Counted from the first letter of the stretch, positions 48,090 through 59,937 are shown. The stretch: DNA of 64,000 bases from Henricia sp. BOLD:AAB3569 (GCA_037783545.1 JBBELK010000003.1:3224001-3288000), one strand, 5' to 3'. Program-made: numbers and translations. The notes: generated by a model not told the origin, from the sequence alone.

Positions 48090-49665
48090 ACCATGTGACT
48101 CAAATTCAAAACACAAGCCAGATGTATCTACGGTATCAAACAGTTGAAAAGCCATAATATATTGATTATCAATTATTCAATAATGATTGATTACCAATTA
48201 TCAAGTACAAACAAAATGCAGATATACGGTAGTAGCCCTGAAGACCAACACTCCACACCCCGCGCTATACCAGAGTGGCAAGACCATTAACACCCAGTGC
48301 ACTTTGTATCCCCACTCAGGCGACAAGCGCTTCAGGTGTTCCTTTGGGATGGCAAATTTCATTTTGCTGTCTTCGGTACCAATTCCTTTTTTTCAATTTC
48401 TTGGCTCCGCTCTTCCTTCAAGCTTCAGCACACAAAAAAAGGAAGAAACGGGGCTCTTCCTGCTTAGTTTAGCACCCCGGAGAGGCTGCTAAATTCCCCC
48501 CAAATCAGTAAAAACTGGGTTATCGTAAAATCCGGTCTTGGTCTAACCAGATTGAGTTCTTCTACCCGAGCGGGCACGGAGACGAGCGGTTGAAGCGTTG
48601 GTGAGAGGTTGTTTAGACACCGCCAATACGGGCAGAGATTCGAGTCGGAGTTTGCCCCGAGGCTATTTTGAGGTTTGGGGTGGTGTCGAGAGAAAGAGAC
48701 GAACTTTGTAAGATCTGGTAAGGATTTAAGACCACTGGATCTATTTATCTTCGGTTGGAGATTGCAGATTACGGCTCTTTGAGCAAATGTGTGATCGGGA
48801 TAAGGGACTTTGTTTTTCTTAAAGCAAACTCTAATGTTATTAATTCTAAACACGTGTTATTTCCAAGTAAGATTAACATTTCTACATGTTGACATTTTAA
48901 GTCCAATTTTAAGTCTCAAAATAAAGTTCTGCCAAACACTTCTTCGGACTGCTCAGTGTCAGAAAAAAAAGACTTTTTAAAAAAATCATTTCTCCCCCAA
49001 GCTATAATGGAGTAGCTTTTATAAACCTTTTACTGCACCCCTCTAATAAAATGGATTAGGCCATGAGTTTCTTCCAAGTGCAAATAAAATGGATCATGCA
49101 CCAAAACACTAGATGCCAAGCTTGACCCATTATTTCTATGGTGCCACCTAACAATAGCTTTTGTTATAAATATGTGGGGCCCTTTTTCCCCTTCTGTTCC
49201 AGCTCATGTAATGTAAAGAGAACAATAAAACAGTATAATGAATTAAAGTGACTGCATTATTGTTTCTTTTTTTGTACTGGATCTTAGAAAGTGCGTTTGC
49301 AAATTTAAAGTTGTTGAGAGAAGTGCAAGTTTTAGTAGAATGTTACGAGATTTTGTCCGGTATTTTTCTTTGCCATTGACTAAATCCGGCATGCCACTGA
49401 TCTTAGTGTGACGTTCCCAAATCCATTCGGACTGGTAGGCTACCCTGTTGTCAAGTTACGAATAGTCAGACTGTAAGCCAGGGCCTGTAACCAAGGGAAC
49501 CACTCATCCGAGCGACAAGTAGTCGTCTCCCAAAAACGCCGTAATTTTAAGGGACGTAAATAATTGTATTTCGTTTATTTTGATTAACATAACCTTCGCA
49601 TTTATTTTTTTACGGAAAGACACCGTTCAGTGCACTTTAAATAATTTATACGTAAATCAATCGTA
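48090..49665. other. Non-coding intergenic DNA
   Basis: An open frame of 129 codons (48464-48853, minus) has no recognisable domain. The block about 48520-48730 is GC-richer. No other signal. Confidence 0.4.
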
Positions 49666-49667
49666 AA

Positions 49668-49740
49668 TCTAATAGCTCATTGGACAAGGTGATCGTATAG
49701 TAATCGAGAGGTCCCGGGTTCGATTCCAGCTTATTGCTTA
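49668..49740 (+). repeat. tRNA-like fragment, family G
   Basis: TAGCTCATTGGACAAGG (box A) and GGTTCGATTCC (box B) are at tRNA spacing, but the acceptor ends do not match. A degenerate tRNA-derived sequence. Confidence 0.55.
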
Positions 49741-50601
49741 CCTTACTTATTTTGTTTTGGTATCATTAATTTCGCTCACTGTTAAGGCCAAACAAAATAA
49801 ATGGTGTTGTTTACAGTAACCCGACCTACCCGAAATTTTTGAGGCCAAATTGCCCACCTTAAACTTTTTATTGCCAATTTTCAAGTTTATAATTTTAAAT
49901 GAGCACTATTTGCAATAATTTCCAACAAGCATAACGTTTTCTACACTTGTACATGAACATGGTTAATAGTGAGTTTCAAACGTTGCAAAACAACACGCAG
50001 ATGCATGAACTGAAATGTAAACAAAAATTACAAAATAAAATTATTTTCCTACCTACCTACCTGGATTTTTTTTAGGCTGTTACCGTAAACGCATCATTAA
50101 TTTCGCTCACTGTAATCAGAATTGAGTATTTCCAATTAACGTTTTCCAGTATACTGTGTGAAAGTATCTAGACTGCTAGCTTTGATTGGTACTTCCAAGC
50201 AAACCTCATTTAATAACTATCATTATTCGTTTATTTATTTTTAATTTCTATATAAGACAAAAACCCTGGTAAAATTTAATAAGGTTTTTCCACTGGTAAA
50301 ATCAGCCTAACATCATTGTACATATAAAGTTTTGTAAATAATAATTTAACTGCGGGTAAAAATCGCCCCAACAAAATTGTCTAGAAAATTTTGTAGTAAT
50401 AAAATTGTGAAAACATAGATTACTTTCTCATATTCCTTTCTTTAACTGAGTCGTATTCTGACACTCAGTATTCACCAAAACAAAATAATTTTGATAGGAA
50501 ACTTGCCATTATCAAGGGATTAATATTAGCCAAACGAAATCCAAGGCTACTGAAACACCAGGGGTGTGGTCTTATTTTTCTCTCTACCTGGATTTGTGTG
50601 T
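49741..50601. other. Non-coding intergenic DNA
   Basis: The phrase ATTTCGCTCACTGT occurs twice (about 49769 and 50100), indicating a local duplication. AT-rich otherwise. Confidence 0.4.
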
Positions 50602-50634
<33 letters not shown>

Positions 50635-50677
50635 GGGGGGGGGGGGGGTGGGGAGGGGGTGGGGGGCTGGGGGGGGT
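50602..50677. repeat. Poly-G tract
   Basis: About 75 bp of almost pure G broken by single T, A or C. Strong G-quadruplex potential; length probably unreliable in the assembly. Confidence 0.95.
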
Positions 50678-50689
50678 GCTGACAGCAAT

Positions 50690-51260
50690 ACTTTAAGCTA
50701 GCAATCATGCATTATTCATGAACTTTCCCAACATGGACAATAGCCAACTATTCAAGCCCCGAGGGCCTTTTCTCTTCGCCATTTTTACTCTCTCGCCATG
50801 CAGCACAGCTAAACCTGAACACACAATCAAAGTCCCCTGAGGGTTTCGATGCTCACACTACCGAGACTAAAAGCAGCGCACCTGCGATCCAACAATTTCA
50901 AAATTTGCCTTTTTCTCTTACAAACCGACAGAGCGCTCCCCCCACCCCCCACCCCTCCCTTAAATTTGTCAGCATTCAGTGACGCTATCTGTGTAAGATT
51001 GTTGATATTGATCTAAACTGTCACACAGCGCTCACGCTCAGTCAGTAGCAGCGGGGAGGAATATCTCACCACCGGACGAGCCACAGATGCGGTATTAGCG
51101 GCAATATATTTATCCTCTCTTTCGCTTTTCACCACTCTCTTTTCCTCCGTGCATCTCTTCTTCGGCTCCTAAAATGTGGTAATATCATCTTGGACAGAGG
51201 CCCTGGGGGACTGGGAGCGGATTGACTTTACTGTATTGGAAGACAAAGATGGTAGTTTTG
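50690..51260. promoter_or_regulatory. Candidate cis-regulatory block
   Basis: Repeat-poor. It contains AATCATGCATTATTCATG, CTATCTGTG (GATA-like), ACTGTCACAC, AGCGGATTGAC and GGTATTAGCGG. Candidate only. Confidence 0.25.
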
Positions 51261-51319
51261 TGTTTTCGCCGCACGCGGCCAAACATGGCGTAATATTGTA
51301 CGCTCTCCATTATACCGCA

Positions 51320-51457
51320 TAATGAAGGAAGGTTATCGATGTCTTCTAACCCCAAATTGAAGCTTTTGGGGACTCGAACACTTGTAAAGCATAATGAAGG
51401 AGGTATCGATGTCTTCTACCCCAAATTGAAGCTTTTGGGGACTCGAACACTTGTAAA
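51320..51457. repeat. Two-copy tandem duplication (~70 bp)
   Basis: CATAATGAAGGA..GTATCGATGTCTTCTA, then CCCCAAATTGAAGCTTTTGG and ACTCGAACACTTGTAAA, occurs twice back to back with about five small differences. Confidence 0.9.
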
Positions 51458-51620
51458 TTGTCTTTGCTAGTGCAAAATTACCTTCCTCATCAATTTTGCA
51501 TTTTGCCTTTTTATCTGTAATGAGTTATGGTACCTGCTAATGACAGAGATTGTAACTTTAATGAATGGTACAGTAAATGAGGATTGAAGCCTGGTGAAAA
51601 TAAACAAGTAAATTGTCTTG

Positions 51621-51745
51621 CTCCCCCCTCCCCCCTCGCCCCTCCTCCTCCTCCTCTGGCACTGTAAGGGTACAAACACCACCCCCCCCCCCTCCCCCCC
51701 CCCCCCCCACCCCCCTTCCTCCTCCTCTGGCACTGTGTAAGGATA
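51621..51745. repeat. C-rich tract with duplicated CCTCCTCCTCTGGCACTGT
   Basis: C-runs on either side of TACAAACACCA are followed each time by a C-tract and CCTCCTCCTCTGGCACTGT, a local duplication. Confidence 0.85.
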
Positions 51746-52355
51746 GAAAATTACCACAACTTGGTATAGTTTGAATCCCTAGCCTATTTTCCAATGTTCA
51801 CTTTAGGGTAAAATGTACAACCAGCTGAAATAAACTCCAATAACTGCTAAAACCCTTCTCCAATTCAGTCTGTAATGTATATTTCCTCAACACCATAAGC
51901 TGCAAACCACCATTCCAAATATTTACAGCTCTACTTGTCAAATGCACTATTTCATGGCCAGCGACGGGAACAACTTTTAAAGGATCTACCTAATTTTGTG
52001 CAAAATACAGGCATCATAAAATTTTATAGTCCCAAGATACATGTACGGGCTGGTCAATGTTGAAATTCCTATTGCAAGGGGTGCAGTGAAAACCCATTAT
52101 ACTACGGGAACATATTATGCCAACTTTGGTTATTAATAAGGGTAATTATTGTTATTTACATTATGGTACATGTATTATATGGCATACAAATGAAATAGGC
52201 CTATACAGAGAGAGATGTAATACGGTCACTGATGTTAATTGTTGATGAAAATTAATTACATTGAATTAAAGGGATTCTTGCCATAAAAAAAACACAGTAA
52301 TGCAACTGAAATGTTTTCAAAAGAGCACAACAAGATTTGACAACTTTGACCAATA
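51746..52355. other. Non-coding intergenic DNA
   Basis: AT-rich, with TACATGTA near 52037 and 52168 and TAGGCCTA at 52196-52203. Confidence 0.4.
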
Positions 52356-52582
52356 GGCCAAAAAAAACAGAACTATGTTTTAGCGTTAGGGCGCAGGTCA
52401 CTTTCAACCCTGCGCGTCAAAGATTTTTTTCCTTTAAAAACACGCCCCCACTCCATCAAAAAAACCCCAATATACATGTATGTATATCGTTAGTGCGCGC
52501 GTTTTTTTTTTTTAGTGTATAGATTAAAAACATGCCTGTTGGCTTCATGTCAACTTGACTTTATTGCTTGGAATCAATAAAA
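52356..52582 (+). mobile_element. Family M4 repeat, copy 4 (3' truncated)
   Basis: GGCCAAAAAAAACAGAACTATG, GTCACTTTCAACCCTGCGCG, then AACATGCCTGTTGGCTTCAT and TTTATTGCTTGGAATC. It ends before the right terminus. Confidence 0.8.
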
Positions 52583-53241
52583 ATTTCCATGTTTTTTCTT
52601 TTAAAAATCTTAAATTTTTCCCATTTCTAATTTGAGTTTTCCTATCAAATCTGCACTTGCTGATGGTTATAGTAAGTAATTTTAAGGAACAGTCATTCCT
52701 CAAATTTAAGGATCAATCAAAGGAAAATCTGTCTTAAGATACCACATAATTGACTTACCAGTACGTCTTCAATTTCCCCAAGCACTTCTTCAGACATCTT
52801 GTGGAATCTTTCAGTGGAACTACCACAGACAATCCTCTGCAACAGAAACAATCAATTAAAACAATCAACGGTGATCTTCAGGAATTAAGTGACACATTGC
52901 TGCTTTGTAGAGTAATTACACACATCAATCGATGAAGCAAGAGGGGTGTGTGTGTACACTGTAGTGCATCGTGTACATTGGTTGTTGGCTTTGTTTCACA
53001 CTAATGAAAATAATTAATGAGTGTAATTCTTGCAATTATGAATATGTGCTGCTGAACTACATAGTCCTTGGGTGTGCTTTTAAACAGCTTTTTGTAAGCC
53101 CTTTCGTGATTTCAGACAGTGTCTTTGTCCCAATTTTTATGTTGTTTTTAAAAGTTAATAAATAGCCCCAAAATTGTAACTAATAAACATTTACATTGGA
53201 AGATCAGATTAGAACACCAATTCAGTAAACAGACATCGAAA
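52583..53241. other. Non-coding intergenic DNA
   Basis: Nothing recognised. Confidence 0.4.
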
Positions 53242-53346
53242 TTAAAGGCACAGGCTCATCAGCAATGCAAGCGCATCAAATTCGTGCCACGTATTTCGTG
53301 GCTCTAATTTGGCACGCGCGCATTGCTGACGAGCCTGTGCCTTTAA
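53242..53346. mobile_element. TTAA-flanked hairpin MITE (family M3), copy D
   Basis: TTAA at 53242-53245 and 53343-53346. AGGCACAGGCTCATCAGC pairs with GCTGACGAGCCTGTGCCT. The centre is shortened to CGTGCCACGTATTTCGTGG. Confidence 0.88.
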
Positions 53347-53950
53347 TTGGCATCATTACTGTTAACTTGACATTTTCAAAGCAGAAAATAATCGGGTTTA
53401 ATTATACTGGATTCATTAACAGTGACCACACAAACTAGACATGCCAACAACAGTTACAAGCCTGGATCTCAAACCCAAGCAATCAACAATCAAAATTAGT
53501 CGTTTTTAATCTCAACCCAAGATCCGTATCTAAAAATCCCTAGCTCTACTCGAGTAATCCTCCAACTAACAACTGTCCAGCCAAGAAAATCACTCGTACT
53601 TTTTCTTGATCCAGATGATTCACTACAATTTGTTGAGGCCAAGTGAGGTGTAAAACCCGGAGAAAATTGCTCTCTAAATTCTAATCCAATTCCCCAAATT
53701 TACTGCCAATTTCTTACGGAGCGGGTCAGAACTGAGCGATGCCTACGACGCTGTAAGTCATCTAATTCAGCGCAATGCCACGGGGCATTGGAGAAAGGTT
53801 CACACTCGTAGGATATCGCACCAGGAAGGAAAAATACACTAATTACTCGCACTAATTTTTTTCTGCTGCTCGCTGGAGCATGTGATAGCTTCGTACTCTG
53901 CAAGTCTTAGTGATCTAATCACGAGGCCCTGGTTTTAATAATTCCACAGT
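53347..53950. other. Non-coding intergenic DNA
   Basis: No gene; a slightly GC-richer patch at 53700-53830. Confidence 0.4.
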
Positions 53951-54240
53951 CAATCAAACTAAAGAGAAAGACGATATTGGCTGAATTTTTGCGGCGGCGA
54001 CACCCGCAGGTTGCAGGTGTCATAGCAGACCCACGATGCGATAACATCATCGTAGCCTTTGACGCGCACCGACATCGCCCACCTCAATTGTCTTGTGTCA
54101 GCGTTGGATAATTGAATCGACGGCGGGGTTAATCGTCTCATCAGTTGATTGGAGAGAGTTTTTGTTTCAGCTCGACTCGATGACGGGATTTGCTGTCCTG
54201 TTAAAGATTGAGTAGTGGCTATTGAAGCAGCAAGTGTCTG
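53951..54240. promoter_or_regulatory. Candidate cis-regulatory block
   Basis: A CpG-rich island with GCGGCGGCG, GCAGGTGTCA (E-box), CGATAACATCATCG, TCAATTGTC (Sox-like) and GGTTAATCG. No repeat signature. Candidate only. Confidence 0.28.
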
Positions 54241-54288
54241 GAACGAGTGTTCTAGGTCAGGAATGATAGGGTACAAGGTGGAGGGGGT

Positions 54289-54428
54289 GTTAAGTGGGGC
54301 TAGTTGGGGATGTTAAGTGGGGCTAGTTGGGGATGTTAAGTGGGGCTAGTTGGGGATGTTAAGTGGGGCTAGTTGGGGATGTTAAGTGGGGCTAGTTGGG
54401 GATGTTAAAAGTGGGGCTAGTTGGTGAT
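54289..54428. repeat. G-rich 23-bp tandem repeat, six units
   Basis: Six units of TTAAGTGGGGCTAGTTGGGG-ATG. The last is slightly diverged (extra AA, final GGTG). Each unit has two GGGG runs. The near identity of the first five suggests recent expansion. Confidence 0.95.
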
Positions 54429-56880
54429 TTTACAGAGCTAACAGCTCTTAGAAGATGGCTGTTTGAACTTGAAGAGCATGACATTAGAAACCCTACACCC
54501 CCTCCTCCCCCCACCCCCCAAAAGGTTCAAGTCATCTAAAATAAGACAAAATTGCATTTTTCTCTAAAACCTGGTCCTCTAGTCTCAATGAATGCAGTGA
54601 ATGATTAGTAATTTTCGGTACGTTTACCGGTACTCATTTTGTGATAACTTGGTCCTTGTTTTAGCTTTTGCAAATCATATACTACATGTACCTTTAATAT
54701 AACAGTTAAACATTCTGTATCCCTTGTTGGTGGGGCTCCAGACTTTGCAGTGTTTCAGGTTGTACTGTACTATATGTAATGTAATCAATGTACTGTTTGT
54801 TCCAATTTGGCCAAATCCTTGTTATGCAGATTGAAATTACACTGATTATTAGTCAAATTTGGATAAATGATAAATCCTGTTACATGTAACCTAAGACTAG
54901 AATTAATGCCTGCAAAAAGTACAATAGAAAGCATATTATTAACCGAAACTCTGCTCAACTATTTTTAATTTATTGCCTGGTACTTATTAAGAAACATTTT
55001 GTCATCTGGGGAACATATTAAAACTCCAGCTTTTGAGGATTGTACTGCTACAATGCTGTGTACTATAGCCAGCTGAAATAACGCTAGTTGACTACCAGCA
55101 TAAAAAACAATCCCGAAACAAAACTTTACAAAGGTCCGTTATTTCCCCCCACAGTTTCAGTTATTTCCCAGGGTACCCTCAAAATGAAACGTCACTTGCG
55201 AATGAAAAATTAGAGACTTTGAAAAGAAACATACTTGAATAGTTAGGGTCGGTCTTTTATCATTTTTTGTGAGCTATTCAACTGGCTTATCCAATCCAGT
55301 GTTGCAAAAAAAAATTGAGAAAAAAGTGGGTTTATTGCAGTCTCCAGTCTAGCTACCGCCCAGAACCACTCTTTTAGGAAAAATAATTAAACTGAATTTG
55401 AATATTATGAATGGAGATGAATGATTTTTGTGGTTCCTGGGGCCAAACAGGGGACACCAGGTGCAGAACCTGACCTGAATGGATCTGCGGCCAACCAGCT
55501 TGTTAGCTTTTGTACAATCACCTAGCAACCACTCAAAGAATTGGAGGGGAACTTTTTTTGTGGGTAGCGGTTTTCTGCCTGCCCCTTCACTCACCCCCAC
55601 ACCTAAAAAAAGCCTTTGGCATTTTTAAAAGCAACTTCAAACTGTGCATTTTCTGCAGTTGCATTGCATTTTCATGATTCTATCTAATTTAAAGTTTATG
55701 AACCAAAATTGCAATTTTGTATGTTTGCCTGATTTGATGTAAATTGGAAGAAAATGTGTTTTCAGTCTATTGAGATGATCACAAACCAAGTAACCTACAT
55801 GTATGTACAACTAATTCCACATACATGTACAGCATTTCTTTGTCTGAAAAAATTTTTGAATCATTCACTTTGAATACTGGAAATTATGCAAAATGTTAAT
55901 GTTTTGTAATCTGTTTTTAACGCTAGAGATTATCAATTTTTAATTATTACTTTTGTTAATATCATACATGGAAATATCAGTGATTCTATGCAAATTTTAA
56001 AACCCCAATACATCATTTGCAGTTACCCAAAATGTTACTTCACGCGTTGACAAGACAACCGACTAGTGTTGATTGCAATGATAACAAACACCACATCATG
56101 GTACAATGGTACCCTTGTGTGGAAATTGTCAACTGAACGTGGGTTTTTAAAAAAGTTGTCTACAGACAACTTTTTTAGCATTCATTCACACACAACAAGC
56201 ATGCATGGATTTTTCAGGTTTTCTTAAGTATTACTGCATCTATATGTCTGAAATTTCTACAAGGCAGTTTTCTCAAAATAGGCTTTTAATTACGAGTGGA
56301 AATAATGCCGTATTTAACAGTTTACCAATCATTTATTCTATCTTTAAGCAGTATATAATACTCACATTGTGATTCTGTTTACCAAGTTACATTCTACAAA
56401 ATTACACACCGAATATTTCTACCATTCCAGCAATCACGATATTGCATGGACGTTTAAAGAAAACAATTAACTGCTGCTTTCGGAGCTAAATTGCAATCTT
56501 CTAATACACAGTGCAAATCAATCTTAGAGAATGCAATGTCACTCAGTAAACAGAACATGTTTGAACTCTGAAAAGAATGTCCAGCAACCTGTAATATCAA
56601 ACTGGCTATTTGGTTACTTGGCAATCTACAAGGGTCCACCAATATCTTAACGCCATAACAGACCATTGATTTAATATTCCCATAAGTTGAAGGTCTAGAG
56701 TCTCCCTATAGAAAATGGAAGAGCGAGGGAGAAATTGCTCCATTCATAAAAAAATGTCAGCGTGGCATGCTAGTATTATACACGCATGTGCGGTTCTTTT
56801 GTCTGGGGTCCTCATCTTCCACTGAATAGTCACGTACTTCAACAGCGTTCCCATGCTACTCTTAATTCTGTCAACATGGG
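54429..56880. other. Non-coding intergenic DNA
   Basis: AT-rich, with several TACATGTA words (54683, about 54889, 55797 and 55822) and an octamer at 55988-55995. No gene or mobile element recognised. Confidence 0.4.
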
Positions 56881-56884
56881 CTCA

Positions 56885-57150
56885 TTCTTAACGACATCGG
56901 GCCTGGCTAGGCTATGCTTGCTGGGCTGCCAGGGCCCGTTTCTGATTTGCATTTGAAAGGCCGGTCGTGTGCCGCGGAATCAGCCCGCTGCCGCTCGGCC
57001 GCTCGGCAGCCGCCTGGGAATTCCGTCCCTTCCATTAGCGAGATGAGTTTCTGAAATTTGGTATCGCTTGGCTGGCGTTGGGTTTCATCGGAGCCAGGGT
57101 CCGGGTTTGGGATTATCATGAAAAGTGACACGTCAGGCTCGTAGTTGCCG
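56885..57150. promoter_or_regulatory. Candidate cis-regulatory block
   Basis: GC-rich in an AT-rich setting. It has an octamer ATTTGCAT (56945-56952), CCATTAGCGAG, GGGATTATC (Otx-like), GTGACACGTCAGG and CGCTCGGCCGCTCGGC. Candidate only. Confidence 0.3.
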
Positions 57151-57498
57151 GGAGAGTGGAAGGAGTGGGGATAAAGGTGGTGGAACTGGAGGGGAAGGGG
57201 GGTGCACTGTCAGGTGCATTGGTGTTAAGGCTGGGCCAATACATTGATAACTTGACAATATCCCTTCACCTAAATATACCCAACGTTATTGGTTATTCCT
57301 ACAGTTTAAAAATGGAAATATATATTTTCATAATATATTTCCAACATATTGCACAATATACTTGTAATATACATGTATCACTCTTTATATTATTATTTTT
57401 TTTTTTTTCTTCTTTCTGGTATTCATACAGGGATTCCTCAATAGTGCTCAATGCATTGTCACTCGTAAGCTTGAGGAAACCCATGAAGAATTCGAATT
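57151..57498. other. Non-coding intergenic DNA
   Basis: AT-rich with a T-run near 57395. Nothing recognised. Confidence 0.4.
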
Positions 57499-57750
57499 AG
57501 AAATGACCAGAAACACCGGGGAATATCCCCTTGCTCTTTACGAAAGAATGCTCTGGGATCTTTAGAGTGCGTTACCGATACCTAACACACTGGACCAACG
57601 GCTTTTGATCCCTTCCGAAGGATGGAGCAAGTGTGGTTGAGTGCCTTGCCCAGGGGCACAGGTACCGCAGCCGGATTCGAACCCGCAACCCCAAGTTTTT
57701 AACCCATGATTGCGAGTCAATGACCCAAACCACTCGGCTACGGTACCCCA
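57499..57750 (-). mobile_element. tRNA-derived SINE, family A, copy 3
   Basis: On the minus strand the head reads TAGCCGAGTGGTTTGGGTC and GGTTCGAATCCGGC. The body has AAGGCACTCAACCACACTTG, AAAGCCGTTGGTCC and CACCGGTGT-like landmarks. It is truncated before the GGTGGAAGA end found in the other copies. Confidence 0.85.
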
Positions 57751-59322
57751 CGTATAGTGACTTTCTGCAAATATTGATGTCATTTTTTCCAACCTATTCA
57801 TGCTATTGCTAAATGTTACCTCATTAAATCATCTTTTCCCAAACCTTCCAATGTGAACCCCCAAGGGATAAGGATTCTTAAAGACAGGATAACCATCTGG
57901 ACAAAGTTTGGCATTGCAAATTATGAATGTACAGTATAGCCAAAACAAGTATGCATTAACCTAATTAAAATAAATTCCCGGTGATTATTCCATCGCGTGG
58001 AAATGACATAAGCACATAATTAGCATTTTAATGAACTGACACTCAAGTCCATGTTTAATCACTTAATTTTTGAGTTCACAAACTGAATTCTGTCATAATT
58101 AACAAATCATGGACAGTTTTGGTTAACTTTTTTATATCCCACGAGTATACGGGTGAAATAAATTTGTGTCTTTGTCAAGCATAACAAATCTTTTATTTTA
58201 TTAATTTATTTTTTGGGAATAAAATTGACAACATAGGCCTACATGCTTTTCAGTTTGTGATAACCCAAATACTTGAATCGTGCTACAGTGTGCTACATGT
58301 AAGTACACACACACACACAGATGTCATTTCATAAATATATCTTTTCCCCCCTCCCAGTTTGTGTTTCCTATAAGTGTAAGTTAAAAAAAATACTTCATGA
58401 TGTTAGATTATTTCATTATTTCATTTGTCCAAATTTTTTATCAAATTGTTTGAATTTTGTTTTGTTTTGATAAGCCCGACAAATAAAGTTTTCCTGAAAT
58501 TTACTTCCAGAAGTTTTCTACAAAACATACAGTCCTAGCACATCAAATAAATATCAAACACAGACAAAGAGGAGAATATTAAAAAAGGACAAAAATCCAC
58601 TTTCCAGCAAACTAGAGGGAGTGCATCATGAGACCCAGGGGTTAGCTATTTTAATAGCAGCTCTGTTATATTGGGACCAATTACGATTAGGCTCAGATAT
58701 TTGCCAATTTGGACAGCATTAAACATTTATAGTTATGGGAGTGTGGATGGTGCCAACTCCCACAAACCAGATGTTGATGACATGTTGAGAATGGCAACTT
58801 AAAGATATATGATTTGTGTCAGGGCTCGAATTTGGGGTGAAAATCTACTCGACCACAGGGATGGCGACTCATAAGTTTTACTAGACCAAAGATATTTTTA
58901 CTAAAACACAGAAAAAAGAAAAAAAATACAGATCTATGCTGCTTAAATTCACCTCAACAAACACAGATAAATATGGATAATTTACATGTAGGCCTAGTAG
59001 CTTTTCAACTTTAAAAGTATCCACAAAATGTTATGTTCAGAGCAAAAAGTGAAATTAATGTTGATAGTTAGTTTATGATACCTCAAGAAAGTATGTCTAA
59101 TCTAGCCAGACAATTACATACGAAATTTAATACAATCCAACAGGTGGCAGGGCTATTAAATGTTTTCATTATTTTAACAGATACAAATGTATCTTGCAGG
59201 CAGGAGCAATGCATTTTTATCTAACAATAATTGGATGTTTTACTGTCCATGTATGTTCAAATTTTAAAGTACTTGAAACTTTTATTGGTTTTGGGGTTTT
59301 AATGGCATCTGTGCTTGCCTAG
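57751..59322. other. Non-coding intergenic DNA
   Basis: It holds an (AC)n run at about 58307-58319, TAGGCCTA at 58234-58241 and 58989-58996, and a possible hAT-like left end CAGGGCTCGAATTTGGGG near 58820 without a matching right end. Confidence 0.4.
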
Positions 59323-59567
59323 CAGGGTTGTAGTCTAGTCAATCACAAGTCTATCACAAGTCTAGAGCCAATAAAATCACAAGTCTGTGACAAGTCCCGG
59401 ACAAGTCTGTCACAAGTCCAGTATATAACAAGAAGAAAAGGATGAATACGCACAAAAGAATGCCTTTGTTGGAGTTCATTTGAATAGCTTGTGACTTGAA
59501 TTAAGACCCAGGGACTTGTGGTAGACTTGTGAAGGCTTGTGAGGACTTGTGATGGACTACATCCCTG
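59323..59567. mobile_element. hAT-type MITE with exact 8-bp target duplication
   Basis: CAGGGTTGTAGTC opens and GACTACATCCCTG closes (inverted). TTGCCTAG lies at 59315-59322 and again at 59568-59575. The interior consists of repeated ACAAGTCTGTCACAAGTC-type words, inverted near the right end as GACTTGTGA. An 8-bp duplication and CAGGG ends are classical hAT features. Confidence 0.93.
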
Positions 59568-59937
59568 TTGCCTAGCTAGTTCTTATAAATCTGCTGACAT
59601 CTCAATGTGCTTTACAACTATCTGGAATTGCCTGGCTTGCTGTTGAACTCAATGTGGGCTTGGACGGGAAAGTTTACAGTGGAACACGAGGTTATGTTAT
59701 GCTGAGGAAAGTTATCGCAGGTCACAGTAACTTTCCACGAGCTAGCGGGAAAAATGCAATGGGAAAGGTAGTTTTAGAATTAAATAAGTCATAAATTTGA
59801 TCGTGGTAATGCTCATGTCAGTTTATACTACAAAACAATGTGGCTCTGTACTGCATAGATTGAGAAGATTTGGAGTTTAAAATAATAAAAAAATGAAACC
59901 TAGACACCTTCCACAATATCTCTATAAATACCAGAAC

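Noticed and set aside
48464-48853. 129-codon minus-strand frame
   Set aside because: No domain or motif recognised and no supporting context.
49668-49740. Functional tRNA gene
   Set aside because: Box A and B are present but the acceptor stem does not pair.
58818-58850. Complete hAT element starting CAGGGCTCGAATTT
   Set aside because: No inverse right terminus was found downstream; kept only as a possible left end.
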